Part shown: piece after piece, positions 28,027 through 36,186 of the stretch
How the letters are laid out: the number at the start of each line of letters is the position of its first letter
Numbering within the stretch: position 1 is the stretch's first letter
Assembly: GCA_036272325.1 (NCBI GenBank)
Contig: DATAYY010000018.1
Span: 1 to 64,000, forward strand
Source of the DNA: Schlegelella_A sp036272325
GTDB lineage: Bacteria; Pseudomonadota; Gammaproteobacteria; Burkholderiales; Burkholderiaceae_C
Reading direction: 5' to 3'
DNA: 64,000 nt
The notes under the pieces: generated by a model
The model's input: only the letters and a program-made list of their open reading frames with translations
Told to the model about the DNA's origin: nothing
Databases searched by the model: none
Program-made: the position numbers and the translations under genes

Positions 28027-29619
28027 ATGCTGGGTGGCGAGCTCTCGTTCCATTTCCTGAACGTGATGCTGATGACGGCGCTGCTCGCGCCGCTCGTCCT
28101 CTGGCGCTATCGCCGCGCCGTGCTCGCCGGTATGCAGCTCAGGCTCGGTGCGGCGCTGCCGCTGGCGCCGCCGCTCGGCGCGCGTCCGCGGCCAACCGAG
28201 CATGCGATCGGCGCCGACGCGAAGCTGGCGTGGGAGGCGCGCATGCGCCGCCGCATCTTCGCCGCCACTGTCGGCGCGGCGTTCGTACCGGCGCTCGTCC
28301 TCGCCGCGCACGACGCGATCCGCGACGAAATGCCGCTCACGGCGGCCAACCTCTGGCTCCTGGCCGGGCCGGCAATGCTGATGGCGGTGCCGATGGTGGG
28401 CGTCCTCGCGGCGCTTCCGCTCTGGCGAACGGTCGCGCTCGGCGTTGCGACCGCGTGCGCCTTCGCAGCGGTGCTGGTCGTGCTCTCGATGCTGCAGCGC
28501 GCCGCCCTCGGCAAGACGCCGTCGCTCGATCAGCTCTACAACTTCATCGTCTTCCTGCAATACGCCGGCTTGATGCTCTGGCTGCCGCTCGTTCTCGCCG
28601 CAGCGCTCGGCGCGCGCCGGGTGCGTGGCGTCGCTCCCTTCGTCTTCGCCGGGCTGCTCGTCTTCGCGCTCGCGCCCCTGCTCGGGATTCGGGTCACGCA
28701 GGCGCTCGGCGGCATGGCGTGGAGCGCCGGCTGGGTGCTCGAGGGCGGCCTCCATGTCGGCGAGATCGTCCTGGCGCTGCCGGTCGGCCTCGTCGCGTGG
28801 TGGCGGCTGAAGGCGCTGGCACGGGGCTACGAGGCCAAGCACTTCTCCGACGCGCAGCTGCTCGCGCACAGCTGGTGGCTGATGTTCATCGCCGTCCATG
28901 CCGTCGAGCAGGTGAGCGAGCATCCGGGCACCGCGGCGCTGCTGCAGATCGTCGCGGTCGACGCCGTCGTCTACCTGCTGTTCCCGTTCCTGCTTTCGCG
29001 CGCGCTCGCGTGGGCGTGGCGCGGCCTGCCAGGGCCGCCGCACCGGATGCTGCTCGTGTTGCGCGTCTTCGGCGACCGCGCACGCACCGGGGCCCTGTTC
29101 GAGCAGATCGCGTCGCGCTGGCAGCGCTTCGGCCCGGTGACGACGATCGCCGCGCCCGACGCTGCCGCCGACACCGTCGATCCGGGCGACCTGCTGCGCT
29201 TCGCGACGGGCCGCATTGCCGCGGGCTTCGTCGCTTCGAAGGACGATCTCGTGCGGCAGCTCGCGACGATCGACGTCGAGCCCGATCGCGACGGCCGCTA
29301 TCGCATCCACGAGTTCTGCTGCCGCGACGACACCTGGCAGGCGACCGTCGTCGCGCTGATGGTGCGCGCCGATGCGATCGTGATGGACTTGCGCGGTTTC
29401 ACCGCCGCGCGGCACGGCGCCGAGTTCGAGCTCGAGCAGCTCGCCGCGCGGGCGAGCGCCGATCGCGTCGTCCTCATCGTCGATGCCAGCACCGACCGCG
29501 CGAGAATCGCGCGCGCACTGCCGCAAGGCGCGATGCCGACGGCGGCGGTCGAAGTGCGCCGCCGCAGCGCGCGCCAGGCCAACGTCGCGTTCACGGCGCT
29601 GCTCGCTGCCGCCGCGTAA
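28027..29619 (+). CDS. Polytopic membrane protein with C-terminal cytosolic TIR/SLOG-like domain
   Basis: I do not know a named function for this 530-aa protein. Residues 1 to about 335 hold roughly eight hydrophobic helices, for example LMTALLAPLVLW, LWLLAGPAMLMAVPMVGVLA and PFVFAGLLVFALAPLLGI. The last about 190 residues are soluble, beginning PPHRMLLVLRVFGDRARTG. They contain alternating strands and helices with IHEFCCRDDTWQATVVALMV and ADAIVMDLRGFTAARHGAEF, then a final strand VVLIVDAST. The DLRGF...GAEFELEQL pattern resembles nucleotide-binding TIR/SLOG-like folds (inference from pattern only). GGAG precedes the ATG by 7 nt. It is divergent from the gene at 27188. Confidence 0.7.
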   Translation: MLGGELSFHFLNVMLMTALLAPLVLWRYRRAVLAGMQLRLGAALPLAPPLGARPRPTEHAIGADAKLAWEARMRRRIFAATVGAAFVPALVLAAHDAIRDEMPLTAANLWLLAGPAMLMAVPMVGVLAALPLWRTVALGVATACAFAAVLVVLSMLQRAALGKTPSLDQLYNFIVFLQYAGLMLWLPLVLAAALGARRVRGVAPFVFAGLLVFALAPLLGIRVTQALGGMAWSAGWVLEGGLHVGEIVLALPVGLVAWWRLKALARGYEAKHFSDAQLLAHSWWLMFIAVHAVEQVSEHPGTAALLQIVAVDAVVYLLFPFLLSRALAWAWRGLPGPPHRMLLVLRVFGDRARTGALFEQIASRWQRFGPVTTIAAPDAAADTVDPGDLLRFATGRIAAGFVASKDDLVRQLATIDVEPDRDGRYRIHEFCCRDDTWQATVVALMVRADAIVMDLRGFTAARHGAEFELEQLAARASADRVVLIVDASTDRARIARALPQGAMPTAAVEVRRRSARQANVAFTALLAAAA

Positions 29620-29680
29620 AGCGTCGGCCCTCGGCGATGCTTTCGCGCAAGCCCTCTCGCCTCTGTCATCGGAGTCCCGC

Positions 29681-31099
29681 ATGAAGACCGCCACCGATCT
29701 CGCCGACTGCACAGCGCTGACCTTGCTCGCCCTGTATCGCAGCGGCGACGCATCGCCGGTCGATGCGACGCGCGCCGTTCTCGACCGCATCGAGCGGCTC
29801 GACCCGGTCCTGAACGCGTTCTGCCATCTCGCTCCCGAGCAGGCGCTCGCGTCGGCGCGTGCGAGCGAGGAGCGCTGGCGCCGACGGGCGCCGTGCGGCG
29901 AGCTCGATGGCGTCCCGGTCTCGGTGAAGGACCTGATCCTCGCTGCCGGCTGGCCGACGCTGCGCGGCTCGCGAACCGTCGATCCGAACGGGCCGTGGGA
30001 CGTCGACGCGCCGGCAACGGCACGCCTGCGCGAAGCGGGCGCGGTGCTCCTCGGCAAGACGACGACGCCCGAGTTCGGCTGCAAGGGCGAGACCAATTCG
30101 CCGCTCACCGGCATCACGCGCAACCCGTGGAATCCGGCCAGGACGCCGGGCGGCTCGTCGGGCGGGACCGCAGCAGCCGTCGCTGCCGGCCTCGGGCCGC
30201 TTTCGGTCGGCACCGACGGCGCCGGCAGCGTCCGCATCCCGGCCGCGTTCTGCGGCAACTTCGGTTTGAAGCCGAGCTTCGGCCGCGTCCCGGCGTATCC
30301 GCTCTCGCCGATGGGGACCGTCGCCCACCTCGGCCCGCACACGATGAGCGTTGCCGACGCGGCGCTGATGATGAACGTGCTCAAGCGCCCCGACGCACGC
30401 GACTGGACGTCGCTGCCGCCCGACCCGAGCGACTGCACGGTCGGCCTCGGCGACGGCGTGCAGGGCCTGCGCATCGCGTTCTCACCGACGCTCGGCTACG
30501 CCAAGGTCGACCGCGAAGTCGCTGCCGCGGTCGCTGCCGCGATGGTGCAGATCGAGGCCCTCGGCGCGCACGTCGAAGCTGTCGACCCCGGCTTCGACGA
30601 TCCGCTGGAGATCACGACCGGGCTCTGGTTCGCCGGCGCGCATTCGCTCTGGGCCGGGCTCACGACGGCGCAGCACGAGCTCACCGATCCCGACTTTCGC
30701 GCCGAGGCCGAGCTCGGCAGGGCCTTCAGCGCGCTCGACCTGCAGCGCCTGCACCTTCGCCGCGGCGCGCTCGGCTCGCACATGCGCCAGTTCATGCAAC
30801 GCTGGGACCTGCTCGCGACGCCCGCGGTCGCGGTGCCGGCGTTCGACGCCAGGGCGGCCGGGCACTCGCCGATGAATCCCGAGTCGATGCTCGGCTGGAC
30901 GCCGTTCAGCTATCCGTTCAACCTGACGCAGCAGCCGGCGTGCACGATCCCGTGCGGCCTGACCAGAGAGGGCCTGCCGATCGGCCTGCAGCTGGTCGGG
31001 CCGATGTTCGGCGACGCGCTCGTCCTGCGCGCCGCACGCGCCTACGAGAACGTGCGGCCGATCCCGCGGCCCGACGTCGCGGCGCTGCGCAAGCCCTGA
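29681..31099 (+). CDS. Amidase (amidase signature family)
   Basis: Amide hydrolase, 472 aa, with the Ser-cisSer-Lys triad of the amidase signature family. Lys83 lies in VSVKDL, the cis-serine in TPGGSSGGTAAAV (about residues 159-160), and the nucleophile Ser183 in TDGAGSVRIPA. GGAG lies 6-9 nt before ATG 29681. The C-terminus has GLPIGLQLVGPMFGDALVLR, a normal ending. Related enzymes include GatA, but the lack of gatB/gatC nearby and the family features favour a catabolic amidase. It is convergent with the LysR gene, stops 3 nt apart. A second amidase lies at 37733, and a nitrile hydratase at 43380-44608 could supply amides (inference). Confidence 0.9.
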   Translation: MKTATDLADCTALTLLALYRSGDASPVDATRAVLDRIERLDPVLNAFCHLAPEQALASARASEERWRRRAPCGELDGVPVSVKDLILAAGWPTLRGSRTVDPNGPWDVDAPATARLREAGAVLLGKTTTPEFGCKGETNSPLTGITRNPWNPARTPGGSSGGTAAAVAAGLGPLSVGTDGAGSVRIPAAFCGNFGLKPSFGRVPAYPLSPMGTVAHLGPHTMSVADAALMMNVLKRPDARDWTSLPPDPSDCTVGLGDGVQGLRIAFSPTLGYAKVDREVAAAVAAAMVQIEALGAHVEAVDPGFDDPLEITTGLWFAGAHSLWAGLTTAQHELTDPDFRAEAELGRAFSALDLQRLHLRRGALGSHMRQFMQRWDLLATPAVAVPAFDARAAGHSPMNPESMLGWTPFSYPFNLTQQPACTIPCGLTREGLPIGLQLVGPMFGDALVLRAARAYENVRPIPRPDVAALRKP

Positions 31100-31102
31100 T
31101 CG

Positions 31103-31999
31103 TCAGCGGATCGCCGGCGCGATCTCGCGGCCGAGAAAGTCGTACACGGTCCGCACGAGCGGATTGGAGCGGATCTCGCGGTGCACCGCGAGCCAGCACG
31201 GCAACGTGCCAGTGATCAGCCCCGGCAGCACCGCCACCACGCCCGGCCAATGGCGCAGGTTGTAGCGGGCGACGAAGCCGATGCCCGCGCCCTCGGCGAC
31301 GAGCCTGCCGTAGGCGACCTGGTCGTCGGTGCGCAAGGCGAAGTCGGCGGGTGCGAGCGCGACGCCCATGCGCGCGGCGCCGCGCACGATCGTGTCGTCG
31401 CGGTCGTAGCCGATCAGCCGATGCGCGCCGAGATCGGCGAGGCTCCGCAGCGGCGGCGCTTTGGCGAGATACGCGGTATGCGCGGCGGCGACGATCTCGA
31501 TCTCGCCGAGCTTCTTCGCAACCAGGGACGACTGCGCGGGCCGGACCATGCGGACGGCGATGTCGGCTTCGCGGCGCAGCAGGTTGGTGAGCTCGTTGGA
31601 GGCGACGAGCTCGACCTCGATCTTCGGGTGGGCGCGCTGGAGCCGCGCGAGCACCGCCGGCAGCAACCAACTCGCGGCGACCTGGCTCGTCGTCACGCGG
31701 ACGACGCCGCGCGTCGCCGATCGTTCGCCGGCGAGGCCGCGGCCGACCGCGAGCGCCGCGTCTTCCATTCGCCGTGCCGGGGCGGCGATCGCCAACGCCG
31801 CTGCGGTCGGCGTGACGCCGCGACCGGTGCGCTCGAACAACGGCGCGCCGAGCTGAGCCTCGAGCTCGGCGACGTGTCGGCTGACCGTCGGCTGCTGGGC
31901 GCCGAGGCGCTTCGCGGCTGCCGTCACGCTGCCGGCGTCGAGGACGGCGAGGAAGCTGCGCACCAAGGCCCAGTCGAAGCGATCGGTTCCGATTGCCAT
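31103..31999 (-). CDS. LysR family transcriptional regulator
   Basis: LysR-type regulator, 298 aa. The N-terminal winged HTH is FDWALVRSFLAVLDAGSVTA, then AKRLGAQQPTVSRHVAELEA at about residues 29-48, followed by the LFERTGRGVTPT wing. The remaining about 200 residues are the periplasmic-binding-like effector domain, with EVELVASNELTNLLRREADI. It is divergent from the epimerase-like gene at 32100, the classical LysR arrangement, and a short inverted repeat lies between. The ATG has no Shine-Dalgarno; a TACACT hexamer ends 5 nt before it, suggesting a leaderless mRNA. The inducer is unknown. Confidence 0.9.
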   Translation of the reverse strand: MAIGTDRFDWALVRSFLAVLDAGSVTAAAKRLGAQQPTVSRHVAELEAQLGAPLFERTGRGVTPTAAALAIAAPARRMEDAALAVGRGLAGERSATRGVVRVTTSQVAASWLLPAVLARLQRAHPKIEVELVASNELTNLLRREADIAVRMVRPAQSSLVAKKLGEIEIVAAAHTAYLAKAPPLRSLADLGAHRLIGYDRDDTIVRGAARMGVALAPADFALRTDDQVAYGRLVAEGAGIGFVARYNLRHWPGVVAVLPGLITGTLPCWLAVHREIRSNPLVRTVYDFLGREIAPAIR

Positions 32000-32004
32000 G
32001 CAAA

Positions 32005-32036
32005 AGTGTATGACTTACATGCCGAGACCGGTATGT
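32005..32036. promoter_or_regulatory. Divergent LysR control region: -10 for lysR and inverted-repeat operator
   Basis: On the minus strand TACACT (32010-32005) stands 5 nt before the lysR ATG. Just upstream lies the interrupted inverted repeat ACATGCC-GAGACC-GGTATGT (32017-32036), with 6 of 7 arm bases matching. Its position would let LysR repress itself and control the gene at 32100. No Shine-Dalgarno precedes lysR. Confidence 0.5.
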
Positions 32037-32099
32037 CGATCGATGCCGTTACGAAGCAGACTTCACTCCGTCCCGCAACCCTTCGACTGAGCCACCGCC

Positions 32100-33104
32100 A
32101 TGACATCCGCCCCTGATCGCACCGTCCTCATCCTCGGCGCCAACGGCCGCCTCGGCCTCGCCACCGCGCAAGCCTTCACCGCCGCCGGCTGGCGCGTCCT
32201 CGCCCAGGTCCGCCGCGACGCGGCGCCTGGCATGCCGGCTGTTGCCGAGCTCGTCCGTGCCTCACTCGCGTCGCTGGCAGCGGGCGATGCCCTCGCCGTC
32301 CTGCCGCGCGCGAGCGTCGTCGTCCACGCGGTCAATCCGCTCTACACGCAATGGAACGAGGCGATGCCGGCTGCTCTCGCCGGCATGACGATCGCCGAGC
32401 GTCTCGGCGCGCGCTTCATGCTGCCGGGCAATGTCTACAACTTCGGCGCCGCGATGCCGGCACTGCTCGACGAGACGACGCCGCAGCGGCCAACGACCGA
32501 GAAGGGCGAGATTCGCGCCGCGATGGAACGCGAGCTCGAATCGCGCGCCAGCGCCGGTCGGCTGCGCGCGACGGTGATCACTGCGGGCGATTTCTTCGGC
32601 GCCGGCAGCGGCAGCTGGCTCGACCAGGTCGTCGTCCGCGCGATCGCGCGCGGCAAGCTCGTCTATCCGGGCGACCCGGCGCTCGTCCATGCCTGGGCCT
32701 ACTTGCCCGATCTGGCGCGCGCGTTCGTCGCGATGGCCGGCGTCGCTGATCTGGCGCCGTTCGAGCGCTTCGCCTTCGCCGGCCATTCGATGACCGGCAC
32801 CACGTTTGTCGCCGCGCTCGAGCGCGCAGCGGGCTCGCTCGGCTTGGCGCCGGCGCGTGGCTGGCGCCACGCGCGCATGCCGTGGCCGCTCGTGCGCATC
32901 GCAGGGCTCGCGATGCCGCTCTGGCGCGAGCTGGCGAAGATGTCGTATCTCTGGCGCGTCGCGCACGCGCTCGACGGCAGCAGGCTCGCAGCACGCTGCC
33001 CTGCGCTGGCCACCACGCCGCTCGATCTGGCGCTGCGCGAGAGCCTGCTCGCGCTCGGGCTCGCTCGCATCGGCGCACCGGGGCCGGCGCTCGCGACGCG
33101 CTGA
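32100..33104 (+). CDS. NAD(P)-binding epimerase/dehydratase-like protein
   Basis: Extended or atypical SDR, 334 aa, opening with RTVLILGANGRLGLATAQAF, whose GANGRLG is a Rossmann glycine motif. MLPGNVYNFG near residue 105 and VITAGDFFGAGSGSWLDQVV near residue 160 match NAD-dependent epimerase/NmrA-like proteins that follow the sugar-epimerase fold. No YxxxK is obvious, so it may be a sensor or a reductase using other residues. It is divergent from the LysR gene 100 nt away, probably its target. Function in the cell is unknown; proteins of this type often act on modified sugars, quinones or aldehydes. Confidence 0.75.
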   Translation: MTSAPDRTVLILGANGRLGLATAQAFTAAGWRVLAQVRRDAAPGMPAVAELVRASLASLAAGDALAVLPRASVVVHAVNPLYTQWNEAMPAALAGMTIAERLGARFMLPGNVYNFGAAMPALLDETTPQRPTTEKGEIRAAMERELESRASAGRLRATVITAGDFFGAGSGSWLDQVVVRAIARGKLVYPGDPALVHAWAYLPDLARAFVAMAGVADLAPFERFAFAGHSMTGTTFVAALERAAGSLGLAPARGWRHARMPWPLVRIAGLAMPLWRELAKMSYLWRVAHALDGSRLAARCPALATTPLDLALRESLLALGLARIGAPGPALATR

Positions 33105-33233
33105 ACCACCGCGTTCCGGGGGGCGCGATGGGCACGACGCGTGCTCCGGATGCGAGGTTCGCGTTTGGGTCATCATCGACGGTGCCGAAACCGTTCCGGC
33201 GCCGATCCGAGGGTCGGCCGACAAGACATCGAG

Positions 33234-36008
33234 ATGACCCCAGCCGAGATCGACCGAGTGTTCGGGCGTGGTCGCCTGAGGATGACGACTGCCGAGCACG
33301 TCGAGGTCTTCCGCGAGGAAGCGCGAAGCGACGAGGAGCGGCGCTACACCAAGCGCTTCCTCGCGACGGCGAGCGGCGACTTCCGTCCGTGGACCGAGCG
33401 TGAATGGCGGCTCCTCGACCGTCTCGGTGCGCGCGGCGACGCCGCGGTCGCCAAGGTCGTCCGCTTTTTTCCCGCTGACGACAGCGGCATGGCGCGGCTG
33501 CAGACGCGCGACGCCGGCGCGACCGTCGACCAGTGGGCAGCGCTCGTACCGCTGCGGCGCACGGCGCCGGTCCTGCCCTATGTCTTCGGCGACTGCGCCA
33601 ACTGGTGGGCGCTGGCGCGCCAATGCCTGATCGCGCTCGATCCCTTGCACGCGCTCGGCTTTGTCCATCTCGACTTCAAGGGCGACAACGTCTGCATCCC
33701 GTACAAGCCGGCGCAGGCGACAGCGCCGGCTGCCGGCCAGCCGCTCGCGCCCGACTTCGACGCGCTCGCGCTGATCGACGTCGCCTTCTCGCTTCTTCCG
33801 GGAATCGATCTGCCGGGCCCGCTGCCGCTGGCGCGCGAGCCGGGCTACGAATACCAGTCGCCGCGGCTGGTCGACGCGCTCACCGAAGGGCGGCGCGGCA
33901 ATCTTGCACCGACGCTCGAACTCGACTGGCGCTGCGACCTGTTCAGCCTGGCCGCGATCCTCTGGCGCTACCTGCCCGAGCTCGACGGCGCTGGCGGGAC
34001 CGGCTGGACCAGCCAGCGTCATGCCTCGGCGACCAGCTTCGTTCGCCAGCTGCTCAAGGTCCATGGCGAGCCGCTGCCGGCCGCGCGGCCGCACCGTGCG
34101 CTGATCGGCCAGGCAGCGCTCCACCTCGCCGAGCCGCAGCTCGCCGCAGCGCTGCAGCTCGGCAGTTCCTTCGATCCGGAGCGCGCCTGGCCGCACGGTG
34201 CCGAAGCGATGCCGCTGACGCGCGTCGTCCCCACGGGCGCGGCACGCGCGACCGCCACGGTGCGAGCGGAGCGGACACGGCGACGCGAGCCGACGGTGGC
34301 AGAGCCGCTCGACTCCGCGACCGAGCCGTTCGTCGACTTGCCGCTCGACGTTCATTTCGACGCGCCGCCGGACGAGCGCCGCGACGCTGGCCTGGATGTC
34401 TCGCTCGATGCGTTGGTCGCCGAGGCGATGGCCACTCCGATCATCGCCGCGGGTCGGGAACCGACGGCACCTCGGGCGCCTTCCGCGCCTTCCGCGCTGA
34501 CCGCCGCGATCTGCGGCAATCTGCCGACAGCCGAGGCAGCGCCGCCGGCGCCGCCGCGTGAAGTGCCAGCACCGCCGATCACGGCGAAGGCGACGACTGC
34601 AGAAGCGCAGGTCGAAAGCCCGACGCCCGTGCCCACGCCAGTGCGCACGACGGCGCCGATGCCTGGCACCGCGCCAGTGCCGTTACCGCCGCCGTCGTCC
34701 GCGCCGCCAATCGCGGCGGCCCGCACCACGAATGCGGCGACCAGAGTCGACGCTTCGGCGACGACGACGGCAGCGGCCGCACCGAAGCCACCCTTGCGCG
34801 TCGTACCGACCTCTCCTGCCGGCGAAGCGCCACTTCGCCGGCAGGAGCCCGACGCGAAGGTCCCGCCGCGACCGCCGTCGACGCCGGTGCCGATCCTCGC
34901 CGCCGCCGGCGTCGGCGCGTTGCTCGTCGCGCTGGCCGCGTGGTGGGCGCTCGACGGCCGGGCGATGTTCGATCGCATCGCGCAGCGAAGCGCAGCGCCG
35001 GCGGCGTCGGCGTCGCTCGGTTCGCCGGACAGGCCGGCGACAGCGGTGCCGCCATCGGCCGGCAACAACGCGTCGGTCGAACCGTCGACAGCCACCGCCG
35101 TGACCGAACCCGCCGCCGAGCCGGAGACGGCGCCGACGTTCGCGAGTGCGCCGCTGGTGGCCGCATCGAACCCTGGGCCGACCCAGGCGACCGCCGTCGC
35201 GCCTGCCGAGGCGAGCGCGTCACGCGCCGATGCGGCACCGACGCCGGCCGCCCGCCCCGACGAATTCGAAGCGACCGCCGCCGACTGGATGAACACCCTC
35301 GTGCCGCGGATTGCGAAGTCGGCCGAGCGCAAACTCGCACCTGCGCTCGGGGCCGCCGCCAAGTCGCCGGAACTGCGCCGGCGCAGCGAGGTCCGCGCCG
35401 CGGTCGAGAAGGCGCGCGCATCGACCGCTGCTGCGCCCGACGTGTCGGTGCATGCGGACGAGGCGAGCACGCTCAACGAAGCAGCCCGCGTCGCATACGC
35501 GCGCGACAACAGCGTCGTCGATGCGGTCCGCCTGCAGACGCAGGCGTTCGGCGCCAATCCGCTCGACGCCGAGGTCGTCGGCAACCTGGCCCTGCTGCGA
35601 CTGAAGGAGGCGCCGCCTCAGCCGGAGGCAGCGCGCCAGCTCGCACTGCACGCGCTGACGCTGAAGGACGAGCGCTTCCCGACCGGACGCATCGACGACT
35701 GGACGACGCTCGCGATCGCGAACGGATTGACTGGCCGCGACAAGGACGCCCGCAACGCCTGGTTCGTCTCGATGGCACTCGCCAGCGACCCGCAGCGCCA
35801 GTGCAACGCCGCGATCGGCGCTCAGGCGACCTACGGCGACCGGCTGCGTCCCTCGGTGCAGCCGATGCTGCAGCGCGCGCGCTCGTCGGCCGCGTACGGT
35901 CGCTGTGAGGTGCCGCAGGCGGGTCCGTCGACGAAGCCGGCGAGCAAACCCGCCGGCAAGAACGCCAAGAGCAAGATCTCGCAGAAGCCTCGGCGTCCGA
36001 TCGCATAG
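33234..36008 (+). CDS. Protein kinase-like membrane protein with Pro/Ala linker and C-terminal repeat-like domain
   Basis: Large 924-aa protein. Residues 1 to about 310 resemble a protein kinase C-lobe. GFVHLDFKGDNVCIPY supplies a catalytic-loop pattern (Asp147, Lys149, Asn152) and ALALIDVAF a DFG-position aspartate (Asp182), but no clear glycine loop or beta-3 lysine is visible. Residues about 350-550 are low-complexity, rich in Pro, Ala and Thr. A single TM helix, ILAAAGVGALLVALAAWWAL, lies at about 553-576. The far side has another Ala/Pro linker and a helical domain (740-870) with LNEAARVAYARDNSVVDAVR, TPR-like. Whether it phosphorylates anything is open. The gene stands alone on the plus strand. 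Confidence 0.72.
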   Translation: MTPAEIDRVFGRGRLRMTTAEHVEVFREEARSDEERRYTKRFLATASGDFRPWTEREWRLLDRLGARGDAAVAKVVRFFPADDSGMARLQTRDAGATVDQWAALVPLRRTAPVLPYVFGDCANWWALARQCLIALDPLHALGFVHLDFKGDNVCIPYKPAQATAPAAGQPLAPDFDALALIDVAFSLLPGIDLPGPLPLAREPGYEYQSPRLVDALTEGRRGNLAPTLELDWRCDLFSLAAILWRYLPELDGAGGTGWTSQRHASATSFVRQLLKVHGEPLPAARPHRALIGQAALHLAEPQLAAALQLGSSFDPERAWPHGAEAMPLTRVVPTGAARATATVRAERTRRREPTVAEPLDSATEPFVDLPLDVHFDAPPDERRDAGLDVSLDALVAEAMATPIIAAGREPTAPRAPSAPSALTAAICGNLPTAEAAPPAPPREVPAPPITAKATTAEAQVESPTPVPTPVRTTAPMPGTAPVPLPPPSSAPPIAAARTTNAATRVDASATTTAAAAPKPPLRVVPTSPAGEAPLRRQEPDAKVPPRPPSTPVPILAAAGVGALLVALAAWWALDGRAMFDRIAQRSAAPAASASLGSPDRPATAVPPSAGNNASVEPSTATAVTEPAAEPETAPTFASAPLVAASNPGPTQATAVAPAEASASRADAAPTPAARPDEFEATAADWMNTLVPRIAKSAERKLAPALGAAAKSPELRRRSEVRAAVEKARASTAAAPDVSVHADEASTLNEAARVAYARDNSVVDAVRLQTQAFGANPLDAEVVGNLALLRLKEAPPQPEAARQLALHALTLKDERFPTGRIDDWTTLAIANGLTGRDKDARNAWFVSMALASDPQRQCNAAIGAQATYGDRLRPSVQPMLQRARSSAAYGRCEVPQAGPSTKPASKPAGKNAKSKISQKPRRPIA
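34813..34847. repeat. Perfect 15-bp palindrome inside the kinase-like gene
   Basis: Arms CTCCTGCCGGCGAAG (34813-34827) and CTTCGCCGGCAGGAG (34833-34847) are exact reverse complements around CGCCA. The element falls in the low-complexity linker before the TM helix and keeps the frame. It could be a small mobile palindrome or a strong mRNA hairpin. No second copy was seen in this window. Confidence 0.55.
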
Positions 36009-36186
36009 CGGGCCCGCTTCGGCGAACGTGGCCATCGCAAGGTGGGCCCTCAGCATGCTCTGCCGGCCCGCCGCAGCCACCGAGGTCCGGGCCCCTGTCA
36101 GCGGCGAGGCTTCCACTACAGTTCCGCACTGACCACGGCCGCCCGGACGTGGCGATTCCGCGAGCGCACCCTCAGGAGAGACCCGC

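Noticed and set aside
29681..31099. The first amidase as GatA of the glutamyl-tRNA amidotransferase
   Set aside because: No gatB or gatC is adjacent, and amidase-signature enzymes with this opening are generally stand-alone catabolic amidases.
34352..35584. An open frame of 410 codons opposite the linker of the kinase-like gene
   Set aside because: Composition is mostly Ala, Ser, Thr and Gly mirroring the Pro/Ala linker; no start context or domain. The plus frame has the kinase motifs and TM helix.
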